This document shows positions 1 through 11,654 of a stretch of 64,000 nucleotides of DNA, piece after piece. Location: NCBI GenBank assembly GCA_034440575.1, contig JAOTOL010001648.1, forward strand, positions 248,001-312,000. The letters run 5' to 3'. Numbering within the stretch: the stretch's first letter is position 1; the number at the start of each line of letters is the position of its first letter. A program made the translations under genes and the position numbers. A model generated the notes under the pieces. That model worked only from the letters and a program-made list of their open reading frames with translations. It made no database searches and had not been told where the DNA came from. Origin of the DNA: Imbricaverruca yamaguchii. Lineage: Eukaryota; Arthropoda; Thecostraca; Neoverrucidae.

Positions 1-188
1 GCAGGCCACCAGGTAGCTGAGGCTTCCTCTACCGTGGAGGTGGCTGGGATTTCTCGAGAGGGGAGTGTTAATAGTGAACAGAGGGGGGGGGGGGTAGTTC
101 TGGTAGGCCACAGGAGGAGAAGTGGCATGAGGCCAGGGGGTGGAGGATTTGGAGACGCGAACCTAAGGAAAGGGTCAATGAGTGGCAA

Positions 189-799
189 GTGGCAGGTGGT
201 AGGAGCGGGAGGAAGCCTAGTCGAACGGCCCAGAGGGCAGGCATATTAACATCGAATAGGTTCCAGGCATTGGAGGACTGCCCCCATGATAGTATTAGAA
301 AGGAGACAGTGCTGGTCGTAGGCGACTCTCGTGTGCGACATTTAGATCGGGTATTCTGTAAAGTAGGAAGGACAGGAGGTGCATCACCAGGCCTGGTGCC
401 AAGGTGAAGGACCTGGTACCAGTGGTGGCACAGGTCACCTGTGATCACCAGTTTAGTACAGTTATAGTACAGGTAGGGGCAAATAACATAGGTCCTGCTA
501 GGAGTGAGGAGCTTCTCCAGGACTACAGGGCCCTTCTGGCCACCTTGAAGGGTAACAATAGAGTCATTGTAACGGCAATTTTGCCTAGGGCTAGAGCCTC
601 CCCTGAGTGGAGCTCTTGGGCACTGGCAGCCAACGCCAGTGTAGGTAAGCTCTGCCATGAGTTAGGTTTCACCTTTGTAGACGAGTGGTGCAGGTTTTAT
701 GCATCGTGGGGCCACTATCAGAGGGATGGCCTGCACTTCTCCGAGAAGGGGGTCCATGTGTTAGGCAAAGTGTATGAGCATGTCCTTCAGGGAAACTAG
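189..799 (+). pseudogene. LINE ORF1 with SGNH/GDSL esterase domain (frameshifted)
   Basis: The reading starts in one frame (189-407) and continues in another (404-799), so there is a frameshift around 375-385. Block I is visible as GDSRVRHLD near 322-350. A central strand with VQVGANNIG lies near 470-495, and the catalytic Asp-x-x-His block reads DGLHFSEKG near 726-750. Known family: CR1-type ORF1 proteins often carry such an esterase, thought to help nucleic-acid or membrane association during retrotransposition. No zinc finger or coiled coil is seen before it, but the N-terminus may be outside the window. The broken frame means no intact protein is made. Confidence 0.85.
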
Positions 800-984
800 G
801 AAATGGGGTGGGGAGGGAAATTGCATTGCCAACTCAGGAATGTTCCAATAGTGTCAGCCAAGGCAACAGAACCTCAAAGTCAGCAAATAGGGACAGCAGT
901 AGTTCAAGGAGGCAGAGTGATAGTTCATCTAGTGATAAAAGAACTCCTCAGTACGAAAAAGCCGAAGGTGGTTATGGAGCATTT

Positions 985-1822
985 GTTAAGTGTATGATGT
1001 TTAATGCTCAGAGTATCCGATCCAAATTTGATGAGTTCAAGTGTTATGTTGTTGAGGAGGAACCAGATTTTGTTTGCATTACGGAAGCATGGGTCAGTGA
1101 AGGGTATTTTGGAGATAACTTGCAGGACTATGAGATCCAGGGATACAATATGTATTCGTGGAATAGGGGTCCAGCAATGAAAGGGGGTAGTGTAATGTTC
1201 TATGTGAATAGCTTATTCAGGTCTCAAAAAGTAACAAGGGATAAAAATGTGTCTGTGGAGTCCATTTGGCTTGATGTCACTGTGGGAAAAGGCAAATGCA
1301 ATACTCTGAGGATAGGAGCTTTCTACCGATCAGGAACCCTGCCACATTCTCAGCAACTGGAGCTTGACAAGGTGATTTGTGAGGAAATCAGTTGAACTTT
1401 CAGAGGAAGTGCCTTATTCTTGGTGACTTTAATCTAAAAGGATATGAAAATGTTGGTGTTGGCTCCCATCATGCAAAATGTTTAGGAAATGCCTTGAAGA
1501 GGACCTGTTCTTACACCAGTTGGTATCGGAACCTACCAGGCATGGCTCATTCTTGGACCTTGTATTCCCGGATTTAAGTGACTTGGTTCAAGACGTGACT
1601 GTAGGAGAAACTTTGGGAAGAAGTGACCATAACATTGTTAGATTCAAGGCACATGTAGGGAAAATTATTAAGGATAATTTGGTAAATGTTCCAAATTTCA
1701 ACAGAGCAGACTTTGACTGCATGAGAGCGGCGTTAAGTGCCCTCAGATGGGAAGAAGAATTCTCCAATTTAAATGCCTGTGAAATGTGGGAAAAGTTCAA
1801 ATCTTACTTGAAGGAAATTTAG
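985..1822 (+). pseudogene. LINE apurinic/apyrimidinic-type endonuclease domain (frameshifted)
   Basis: Endonuclease motifs appear in the expected order: FNAQSIRSKFDE (Asn motif, near 1000), ITEAW (catalytic Glu, near 1080), AFYRSG (near 1320), GDFNLKG (near 1422) and GRSDHNIV (Ser-Asp-His, near 1617). They are spread over three frames: 808-1395 ends in TGA, the GDFN motif sits in a second frame at 1392-1577, and the SDH part in a third at 1478-1822. A stop at 1820-1822 then interrupts the linker to the reverse transcriptase, which continues in the same frame. The domain nicks target DNA to prime reverse transcription in intact relatives. This copy is dead. Confidence 0.88.
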
Positions 1823-3756
1823 ATTAGATATGTCCCCCAAAAGCAAAGACGCAAAAGAAGGGTAGGAAAGCCAGCATGGCTTACACCAGACTTGATAAAA
1901 GCAATTAAGGCTAAGAAAACTGCATTTAGAGTCTTTAAAGAAGCCTCAAATGTCGTTAATCTAAAGGCGTATCGAAAAGCTAGAGACACTGTGAAGCAAA
2001 AAACCAAAGCACCAAAGCGGGCAAAAGAACTGGATTTAGCTAGAAATTGTAATGGGGACAGTAAAAAGTTCTTTAGTTTCTACAAGCTGAGGAAAGTTTC
2101 TAGCACAATTGGCCCACTGGAAGTAAACGGGACTACATTGGGTGAGGACAGTGAGATGGTTGAGGAGCTGAGCAAGCAGTTTAAATCAGTGTTTACATTG
2201 GAAGATGTGACCAATCTGCCGACCGTAAACCATAGTTCAGTGACATGTGATCTGATAAATGATGTAGATTTCATTGATAGTGATGTTGTTTACAATCATA
2301 TCAGGAAAATAAAGCCAAACAAGGCAGCAGGACCTGATGAAATGTATGCTAGGGTATTGCGGGAAACTGAAAAGGAACTGGCATTTCCACTTAGTATAAT
2401 ATTTTGTAGATCAGTTTCACAAAATGAGATTCCAACACATTGGAAAAGGGCAAATGTAGTTCCTATTTTCAAGAAAGGAGAAAGGGGGAAAGGTGAAAAC
2501 TATAGGCCAGTAAATCTCACATCCCTAGTATGCAAGGTACCCGAATCAATTATCAAGGATAGAATAGTTAGTTATCTGGAAGGTAACAGATTGATTCAAG
2601 ATACTCAACATGGGTTTAGAAAAGGACGATCGTGTCTCACAAATCTGTTGGACTTTTTGAACTTCGCCACAGAACAATTTGATCAGGGAAATCAGGATGC
2701 TGTAGCATATCATGACTTTAGTAAGGCCTTTGACAAGGTTATAAACATAAAAAACATAAGCATAAAGACATAAACGGTTAATGATACAGCTTCAGTCCCA
2801 TGGTATTGCAGGTAGCATCTTGAAATGGATAGAGTTGTGGCTTTCAGATAGACAGCAGAGTGATGCTCAATGGTACAAGGTCATCATGGCAAAATGTTCT
2901 TAGTGGAGTCACCCAGGGGTCAGTACTGGGGCCATTACTGTTCATTATATTTGTAAATACCATTGAAAGTGGCCTAAGCAGTAAAGTTTTGAAATTTGCG
3001 GATTATTTGAAGGTCTTTAGGGAAATAACTGGTCAGAATGAGCATATTTCGCTGCAAAAAGACTTAGACGAACTTGTGAAGTGGTCCGAAGAATGGCAAA
3101 TGAAATTAAATTTTTATAAGTGCAAAATCATGCATGTAGGTAAGCAGCATATGATGGGTGGCCAAGTGCTACCAGTGACTCAACAGGAGAAGGATTTAGG
3201 TGTTATTCTAAACACAAAATCGGGGACATCAGAACAGACCAAGGAAGCCAGGAAGAAGGCACTGAGAATGCTCGGGGCAATAAATAGGAAGGTATCATAC
3301 AGAAGTGAGGAAGTCATCAGGAAGCTTTACTGTGCATATGTCAGGCCGCATTTGGAATACTGCATCCACGCTTGGTCTCCTAGCTATGAAAAAGATTGTT
3401 GGCTTTTAGAGAGAGAACAAAAGAGGGCTACAAAAGTGGTTAATGGTATAAGCAACCTGGCATATGAGGAAAGATTGAAGAAATTGAATATGTTTTCACT
3501 TAGATATAGAAGGCTGAGAGGAGATCTCATCGGGGTCTTTAAATTTGTCCATGGTCTGGAGAGGGAATATCTTGGGGAAATGTTTGAATTGAACAGAAAT
3601 GATGCAATTAGAGGTCATAAATTCAAAATTAAAGTTCACCACAGCAGAACAAGGTTAAGGCAGCCTTTCTTCACCAACAGGGTAGTAGAACACTGGAACC
3701 AGCTGCCAGAAAACACTGTCAGGAGCAGCACATTGAACACCTTTAAAACAGCATAA
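1823..3756 (+). pseudogene. LINE reverse transcriptase (CR1-like), catalytically dead
   Basis: The RT fingers (PNKAAGPDE, GENYRPVNLTS, QHGFRKGRSCLTNLLDF) and palm motif A (HDFSKAFDKV, about 2710-2740) are clear. The frame is then broken by about 25 extra bases at 2741-2770 and by a frameshift near 2855. Motif B (SGVTQGSVLGPLLF) follows from about 2905. The motif C position reads FADY at 2995-3006, where active RTs have FADD, so a catalytic aspartate has become tyrosine (codon TAT at 3004-3006). The C-terminal thumb reaches TAA at 3754-3756 and contains YVRPHLEYC and VVEHWNQLP, typical of CR1/Jockey-group RTs. Confidence 0.92.
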
Positions 3757-3890
3757 ACAATCATTATAAGAATAGAGGGCTTGCTTTTCAGTATTACAGG
3801 GAGGGCTGATTGACAGATTTGGTGGGCAACTGGTTCAGTGTACAGAGTGCAACCAAGAAGGGCCCTTGTGACTCATAGTTGCACAAATCG

Positions 3891-3910
3891 TTTATGTCTT
3901 TATGTCTTTA
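3891..3910 (+). repeat. (TTTATGTC)n 3' tail of the CR1 element
   Basis: Two and a half copies of an octamer, TTTATGTC, end the element 135 bases after the RT stop. Short tandem oligomers in place of poly(A) are usual at CR1 3' ends. The 16 bases at 3889-3904 occur again in inverted orientation at 2761-2776 inside the RT. Confidence 0.7.
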
Positions 3911-6114
3911 TCCGTTAAAGCGTGACGACTGGTTGAACGTGGCTTCAAAATGTTCAAATATTCAACATGGGATGCACTGACATGAATGTACGATGGCTCA
4001 GAGCAGCGTAAGCCTTTATAGTAAGCTCTCCTTGCTATTTACGACCGAGTTGTAGTTGTAAGAAGTAATTTGTTGAGCTTTTATGAAACGGCCGGCATGG
4101 ATATAGCCCAGGTTAGTAGTAAATAGCAAATAATAAGTAATAGATGTAAAGTAGTAAATTAAAATTGCATATTTTGTTCAATGAAACTTAATTTTACAAC
4201 TACGACTTACTACTTATTACTTTCACCGGAACTTTGCTCAATGAGACAGGCTACAAGTGCAAGAGTAATGTTCCCAGGCACCATTTATGAAGCTTCCAAA
4301 TTGGGTCAACATTTCGACCTTGTCTGCTCCTTGACCTATAGGACAAGATGAAACACATCGTACATTGCTAGTACTGCACAACTCTACTATCATACTGAGC
4401 ATACAATTATTGTCTGGTATTTGATCTATACAGGTAACTTAGACGAGAAAATGCCTGATTATTGTGAGATGCAAAATTGGCTAGGAAATAACCATTGACC
4501 TTTGAGGTCGTCCAGCATATAAATTGGACATCCATTGCGAAAACTCGTCACGCACATTGCGCTGATTTATTTTTCATGCAACTCTCTGTTCGGAAACACT
4601 ATAACTCAATCGAAATAATTCGTCCCCTGGACTGGAAGAGGTGGCAATATGCTGTCCATGCGCAAGGCATTCTACAACAAACAGAAAAACTAAAGCATGC
4701 TTGCGATTGCTGCGGAACTTTTCCAGCAAGGAAGGAGAAGACAGACAACATTATAATGCTTGAGAAATTATGTGCCATATGCGTTAGTGGTATACAATTA
4801 TTGGCTAGCTACAGGAGAGGGCATGGCGTAATGTTATTTTACTGAAATACAATGTTGAACCGCGCTTATACCGAACAGTCTTCACGTCTTCACTACCTTG
4901 TCTTCACGAGACATTCACCCATGGAATTCCGACCTGTTGAAGAAGAAGCAGTTGACCTTGGTCGAATATTTTGCATTTTATAAGTATCCGCATTCAATCG
5001 AATGGGTGGGGATTGACCGTGGAAGACGTGGGGACGCGTCCCCACAGTCGTCCGCGATTTGTCGTGTTCCGAGGTGAAACCGATGAACCCCCGATGAGGG
5101 GAGGGGAGATGGAGGTAACCAACGAGTCAAGAACAACTTTGTCACCCGACCAACTGCCACTTCTTCGAAAGGGACTGGGATCCGTATCGACCCGCCGACA
5201 ATCAGTTCTCCAGTTGGCTTCCGAGCTCAAGGAATGGGAGAGGTTGGCGAGGTTCAGGGAGTAATGGCACAATGACAGGGGCAGAGTAGAAATCGACTGA
5301 GGGTAGCGGGAATAGTGGCGGAGACTCACGATTTAAAAAGTAATCTTGGGCTCCGGGAAAAAGGGAGATATTCATGGTTACACATTCACATAGATGAGGT
5401 CATTAAGAGTATCCTGCCTGGAGTTAAGAATAAAACTACAAGAACCTAAGTGCCAGGGAAGACCCCGCGATTGGTGAGGTAACGACAGACCGAGATATAT
5501 AATTTAGACCTGCTGATAAAGGCTTGGGAGTTGCAGTAATAGACGCGCCAGAATACTTGCCGTCTTGGGGAGGTGTCAGAAACCACAACGCATCGAACAA
5601 CATTTGAGGACCAGTCGAAGGCCATCAACAGAAAGAAGGTTAGGGGCCGCCAGGTTGTTTTCAAACGGATATGTAGGTAAGCACCAGCATGCGTACCTGG
5701 TACCCAAACTCCCACGAACCGACAACCTACTTCTGGCTTTAATCACCATGCCATCATATTATTTTGCCACTGTTGAGGCCTGAACCCGACTTCGCATTTT
5801 CCATTTGCCGCGAATTCTTCACACACTTTGCAGACGTCCGAACTGTGATCGGTGGTAATACCTAGGTAGGTACTTACATACCTATTTGCAATAAAAATCC
5901 GCTACGTAGAGTTCCTAAAGCAAATATTTGGATGATGAAACACATTCATGTTCGGATAGTGATCAGCAATACGTAAGCGTCTACATACCTTCAACACAAT
6001 GCGAGATTATTAAAAGCGTTGGAACAGTTTTTAAATCATACTTCCCATAGGTGAGCACGAGAGGTGGTGTCCAGTGTGCTACATCCTTTCAAGTACATGT
6101 GTGGCGAGATTAGG
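3911..6114. other. No supported gene between the CR1 element and the SINE
   Basis: AT-rich noncoding DNA. Open frames up to 116 codons exist (4495-4845 +, 4971-5264 +, 4994-5329 -) but have no recognisable domain, no signal peptide and no splice context that I can support. About 4085-4220 is a simple A/T-rich stretch of TAGTAAATA-like words. Confidence 0.4.
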
Positions 6115-6124
6115 TACTAGTCAA

Positions 6125-6305
6125 TAGTCTGTTTTTTGTTTTCTAGTAGTTCTCGATGCACGTTTACGACCATGGCTAATAGCGCCGCCCACACTGTTTT
6201 GCCGGTGGATCGCGGAATTGGGCAATGTCCCGAGTGCTGAGTGTTGAACTCGGGACCTTTGGTACCCAGAGCTCAGCACCTTAACCACTCGGCCGTCCCA
6301 GCCCC
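6125..6305 (-). mobile_element. tRNA-derived SINE with 10-bp target-site duplication
   Basis: On the minus strand the element starts at 6305 with a tRNA-like head. The A box is GGCCGAGTGGTTAAGG (6279-6294) and the B box-like GAGTTCAACAC is at 6241-6251, resembling a class II tRNA (Ser/Leu). It ends with an A-rich tail at about 6125-6145. The 10-mer TACTAGTCAA flanks it directly on both sides (6115-6124 and 6306-6315), the expected target-site duplication. Length is about 181 bp. The internal polymerase III promoter boxes are degenerate. Confidence 0.8.
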
Positions 6306-6484
6306 TACTAGTCAACAGGTGTAGCATAAAACGACTAGGTAGGTAGCTGAGAAAAAAGCGCACTGGTCCTACGTCCTACGTTGCACATTTAGTTCGCATC
6401 CCCATCGCACATATCAGATCGGAATGAAGATTAACGATAATGGAATTTGCAAAGGACCGCGCAGGAAGAAAAAGAAACACTTAC

Positions 6485-6844
6485 CCGACTTGACATCAAG
6501 ACCCCAACGGCCAATATGTTCAGGATGAGAAGAGTGCCGAGGAAGGCTGAACAGGATATCACCACAAGCTTCTGCGTAGCAAAAATTCCGTACACAAGTA
6601 ATAAAGCTAGCATCGCTGTCAGAAGTCCCACTACAAGCACGTTCAAGAAGGCCGAGTCCACTTGCTTCTCAGTTTCGAACAAGGTTATATGGGTATAGGC
6701 GGTCAGTGCGGTGACTGTGAAGTATTCAGTAGCAGCTTGCAGCAGCAGCCACGCCACAAACGATCCATATAAAACTGTCCGGAACCAACATGGCGGTGCT
6801 GGCGGTTGGTGAATTCGAGTCGTTTTTGATGAGTCCCGCCGCAT
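6485..6844 (-). CDS. First coding exon of a possible tetraspanin-like multi-pass membrane protein (partial)
   Basis: An ATG at 6844 opens 120 codons that end exactly at a splice donor: AGTCGG then GTAAGTG, with GT at 6484-6483, phase 0. The protein has three hydrophobic segments: about residues 24-47, about 66-90 and about 93-117. The short loop between the first two and the 2-residue turn before the third resemble the N-terminal half of a tetraspanin (TM1, small loop, TM2, TM3). The large extracellular loop with its CCG motif would lie in later exons at lower coordinates, and I could not identify them. The assignment rests on topology only; another small multi-pass family is possible. The reading frame runs 18 codons past the donor, so splicing is inferred. 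Confidence 0.4.
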
Positions 6845-9020
6845 CGTGGCCTCCTCCAGCTTTTGACCTCTTCTGCACGGCTCCGGTCGCTCCTCTCACA
6901 CGTGGTCACACGGCCACAGAAACAGACACATTACAAACATGTGACGTCTCCGTGTGTCTATCACGAATCACGAACCACAGCCGATGCGTTCCAGGACCTT
7001 CCAACACTGCCTGCCCGAGGCAGGTTTTTTTTTCGTTCGCATCCACGTGCTCAGCGCACACAGGCTCCACCACCACCACTCGGTCTGAACTGGACTGTGG
7101 TGCCGACACGGCTCAACTGAGCTCATCAGGCGCAGCCGACGAAGTTACGTCATCACTCCCAGCCGGGGTCGCAAGTCACAGCGGAGAACCAGTCCAGTGC
7201 CCAATCAGCTGGGGCTCCGTTACGTCACGAATGACAGCCAAGGTGCCCAAGCATGTCGGTGTTCGTGACATCGGAGCGCGTCAGCGGCAATGACGAGCAT
7301 ATGGAGGATCTTGTAATTGCTTGGTGCGAGTGAAACATTGTGGATGAACTGAAATAAAAGCAAGGTTCAATAAGGCCTGAAATCGTGGGAACTTGGCCGG
7401 ACACCGGAGACTCTTTGTTTCTCGGGCCTATCACATGTCTGCGGACTTTTGAATAGAACACTGAAGCCTTTTTTTCGTAAAATCGTAAGCCAGTATTTTA
7501 AGCTCGTTAAATTTTATTCATGTCGCGGGTTTCTCATCCGCCTTGGTGGAAGACCATCAGCCAAGTTTGCAGTGCAAATTACAAAGCCGGTATTGCCAAG
7601 AGGAAAAGTTGATATTGGAAAACGAGTTAACCATCGCAGTGCGGGATATTTCTTTACTCTTCATAGGGGTATCAATTTGATTCCTTTTGAATATTTGCTC
7701 TAAGGAATATACCGAGATGCGATAACGGTACGATTTAGCTCCATCCTTAAAATTTCAGAACTCTTTGAAACATGCTTCTCTCTCTCTCTCTTTCTCTCTC
7801 TTTCTTTCGGCTCACTTTACAGGTCAGGCCCGTGTCAGGATAAAATGTCACCCACATTCGTCGCAGTTTTCCGATCATACTGGTAAAGCAAACATGTATT
7901 CGATCTTCAACTTTCATGAAAAGCAAACTAAAGACCTCATATAACATATGTAATGGATATTTCAAAAGGTTCAAGTTCACCAATCCCGCCAACGTTAAAT
8001 ACCTGCAAGTGTGTGAATAACTGCTGAAGATAGCAATTTCTGCAACAAATGTCGCTTAGGAAAAGGTAGCGTGCGGCATGGAAGCATAATCAAATGTATT
8101 CTATCCTCCTTGATAATTAACAACAAAGCATATCTTACTGCAAATTTTCTAAGCATATCCAACCTTCATCGAAAGCATTCAGTTATAACTTGGTAACCAC
8201 GGTTACATCATACATCAAATCGGCGTCCAAAATTACCCAGAATTAGCCAATTTTTTAACGTAATTGTTCGTACTCTAGCTTCCAGAGCACCACGGCATCC
8301 CCGAGACGTATCGGGTCATATGCATCTGAACAATCACTTTGAGTCGCAAAATTATTTGAATGCAACAAATGAGATCATCTTAGAGCCATGCATGTCGAGA
8401 TCTTTCCAGTGATATCCGGTACGTGTTCCTGCACCGTTCGCAATTTAGAGGGGATTATTAACCACCTCCCCCGAGACATCGTGCGAGGATCTGACAGGAG
8501 AGGGGGCGGGTGAATAAGGAATCCTCCCGACCTTTCAGCTGAGTTAAGTATGAGCTTTATTTTAAGAACACGAAGGCGAAATTTACGACATGCTGGGGAG
8601 GATGGGGTGGGGTGGGGTGACTACCTCCTGAATCGGAGTGTTAGTGGAGCCCATTATCGACGTGCATATACATTCGTCCGATTATCTAATTTAGCTATAT
8701 TTGTTAACGATTGAGGAGGTGCTATAAATAGATAAAGACGACATAGCGAATAGATTGCAATGATGACGTCCGACAAGGTCGGTGTAACATACAAAGCACA
8801 GCTCGACGTTGCACATTGTTAAATGTTATCGTTTGAAGGCGTTGCCAGCACCTCCGCGTGCGGCAGAGGCGACAACAGGCGTCAGCCACTCCGACACCCG
8901 GCGGCCTGCCTACACAGCGCACCGGCTTTTGACCCCTCCACCCAGACTGACGGCACGGCAGACAGCCCGCTTATGTGACCAGCCCGGCGAGGAACGACCG
9001 CGACAGGATCGCAATACCAC
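6845..9020. other. No supported gene; simple CT and G-rich tracts
   Basis: Open frames at 6790-7293 and 6863-7120 (+) overlap the 5' side of the membrane-protein exon antisense and show no domain. A CT-rich microsatellite lies at about 7773-7808 and a GGGGT tandem at about 8600-8620. I see no RNA gene or splice-bounded exon. Confidence 0.4.
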
Positions 9021-9021
9021 G

Positions 9022-9664
9022 ATGGCTCATTTAAATGTCAACCACCTGATGCCATCAATCGATGATGTGGACATTCTACTCAGCTCACAGGACCTAAACA
9101 TTATGTGCATCAGTGAGACGTTTCTGAGTGAGGACGTGGATAGCAGGCTCCTACTTTTTCCCGGCTATATCGTGGAGAGGCGCGACCGCGCGTCACGCGG
9201 CGGTGGGTTTATGCGCCCTATACAGGGTCACATCGCGCGCGCGGAAATGCTGTCGGTACCCACTACTGGCTCTCCATTAAAGAGTCTCTGGCTCCGTTTC
9301 TCAGGCAAATCTCCGCTCATTCTCGGTGTGTTATATCGACCACCGAAAGCGCCAGTTGCTCCAACACTGGAGGACCTGCACCACCAGCTAACGCATGTGC
9401 TCACCAAGAATCAGCCGTGCTACTTGCTGGGTGATATAAACCTGGACATACTCCAACCAAATGCGACAGGGGTTCAGTGGTACATAGAGATGCTTCAGGA
9501 GCTTGCGTTCTAGCAGCTCATCAGCGCGCCAACCCGTACCACCCCGACTACGGCCACCCTCATCGACCACATTATCGCGACGCGACCTGACCTCACGACC
9601 GATCCACGTGTCGTGAAATGCTCCTTCAGCGACCACGACCTCGTTGCTGGTGCCGTCCACCATA
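9022..9664 (+). pseudogene. Endonuclease fragment of a second non-LTR retrotransposon
   Basis: The frame opening at 9022 shows LNVNHL (Asn motif), ISETFLSED (catalytic Glu), LGVLYRPPK, LGDINLDIL and, after a TAG at 9511-9513, LIDHIIATRP and SFSDHDLVAGAV (Ser-Asp-His motif near 9628-9650). These are the APE-type endonuclease motifs in order. Sequence identity with the CR1 copy at the window start is low, so it belongs to a different family (Jockey/CR1 group). No reverse transcriptase follows: about 20 bp after the domain a 4.3-kb inverted-repeat element begins. Confidence 0.82.
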
Positions 9665-9683
9665 TCTCAAACATGGCGTAACA

Positions 9684-10205
9684 CCCTCATGTCACATATT
9701 TTGATGAAAATTGGTATACAGGGGTATCTGAGGCCCTGAAACGATCTCTGAGCTTTTTGGCTCAATCGGAGCAGCGGTTCACGAGTTATTGCCTGCGGCG
9801 TTTTTCTGAGTTCGCACTGAAGGTCAAACTTTCATAGCCAATATCTTAGTGTCATGTAGATATAAATTATGAAAATTATATTCCGTTGGAATCGCAATGA
9901 GCTCATCGTTCGATTTCTAATGTCAGTTTTTTATTTGTGAAAATTTTGAAAATATTACCCCGTGACCTCGGATAACGTGACGTGTGGTGACCCCTAGTGC
10001 AATGATATTGATATAATTGTTTTTGTAGAACGAAAACCTCATCATTTATCTTTCTGATGACAAAATCAAAACCATGTATATTAAGCGCCTAATAGCAGTT
10101 TTTGCAAAAAGATATTGCCTGACTTATGCGCCAAAAAATGACGCTTCAATAGGCCTGCTGTTCAGTATGCTTTGTTTTCCGGTTCTTCGAAAGAGTGCAA
10201 CATCG
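9684..10205 (+). repeat. Left inverted-repeat arm of the 4.3-kb element
   Basis: Pairs with about 13490-13999. The match starts at CCCTCATG and runs through the GTGACC-rich part near 9960-10000 to about GAAAGAGTGCAACAT near 10190-10205, where similarity fades. Confidence 0.75.
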
Positions 10206-11654
10206 TAGTGTGCTACGGATGTGTTCGGCAAATTTTGATAAACCTCTCAATCTTATTTCCAACACTAAACTCACATTTAGACCAGGCTGGGATGCGATTA
10301 AATGTCAGATGTGCAACATTACTGATGCACACCGGTAAGCACGCACGGGCTTCGGAGGACAGTGGACGTTCGGCAGTCGACATCCACGCAGACCCCAGTT
10401 GGTGCGAAACGGGATAGCGTTATCTGTGAACTTCGATCCCAGTTTACGCTGCCTTGTCCTTTATCCCCGCTGTTTAGGGGAAGGGGGGCTCTAGTTGCGC
10501 CACGTAAACCGACCGGGCTGACTCGAGCGGAGCGATAAGATAAGGGAGCCCTTATGAAACCGTGAGCGTTGAATCAGAATCGTGTGCTCAGTGGACACCA
10601 GGCACGAGGTGAAGAGGTCTGGTTCTTAACAAAGTGAAACGGTGCTGTTTTATCCTGGTATTTCGTAAGGTCGGAGCAACGGTACGGCGTTACTGTTCAG
10701 ATCCGTATAAGTACCATAGATCTCATATAACTAAATGTGTGGCCACCATCTGAGCAACTGGTCGAACTGGTGAATGACAGTCGAATTCAGAAGGACGTTT
10801 TCCTGTGCACGAAATGCATTGGAAGGTTGCTTAAGGATCCTAAAAATATCCCAATCCCAATGCCGGTTCAGTTAAGTGACTCAAGCAGTGACTCAGCAGC
10901 CAAACTTCCAGCGGAAATGCATCAAGTCCTGTGTCTGAGGCGAGAACTACGCACCTTCGGATGAAACCACCAACCATGCAACAAGCTATCTTTGGGCGCA
11001 AAGTGACCCTTGATGTCGACGGCCCCTAAACTCCAATCCACCACCAACAAGCTATCTTGAAGCCGACGTGACCTTACCCATCCTAGGTGCATCGCCGTTG
11101 AGGACAAGTGGCTTCTCATATATCTTATATTCCGTTGACTTCTTTGAATATATTATGAATTACCTGCTTGTTATGTACATTGATTAATATAGTTGGTGGC
11201 CAGATGTTCGAAGGAAGATACATCAACCGCTATACCTCTTTGGTATTGAGTGGTATAGATATGATGTGAAGTATGTCAGCTCTGTCAAGTTCGTCTTTGT
11301 CAGCTCTCAGGAAGTGAAAGAAGCTGCGCCTTATCTCCGACAGCGATTCTCGAGAGCAGTTCCGATGAAAGGTAAACAGCGGTTCCACAGATTCTCGCCC
11401 TCAGAACTCACGTCCATCGCTGTGCACGAACTCTCCGGTGACCCGGGACGTGTCGTGAGGGTGAGCAAGAAGTGAAGTGCTATGAAAGAACGCTATCCCT
11501 CTGGACCGTACATGTGCAATGGTGCCTACGCATGCACTATGCAATGAAGAACAAAATCGCTTATTTTACAAATTGTGTGTGTCCGTGTGTGAGTAGGAAA
11601 AAGTATTAGGACTACAGGCGTAATTGGGCGTCTCTGAATGTGGTTTTCATGCTA

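Larger units (their letters stand above)
1..3910 (+). mobile_element. CR1-type non-LTR retrotransposon (LINE), decayed, 5' end outside the window
   Basis: One element on the + strand carries, in order, an SGNH-esterase-containing ORF1 (about 189-799), an apurinic-type endonuclease (about 985-1670) and a reverse transcriptase (about 1830-3756), then a short 3' untranslated region ending in a tandem octamer TTTATGTC at 3891-3910. The order esterase, endonuclease, RT and a short tandem 3' tail without poly(A) is known for the CR1 clade. Frameshifts near 375-385, 1390, 1480 and 2855, an in-frame TAG at about 1820 and a small insertion at 2741-2770 break the reading frames, so this copy is not autonomous. 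Its own start lies before base 1. Confidence 0.9.

Noticed and set aside
4495..4845. 116-codon open frame
   Set aside because: No homology that I recognise, no splice or promoter context; length is within chance for AT-rich DNA.
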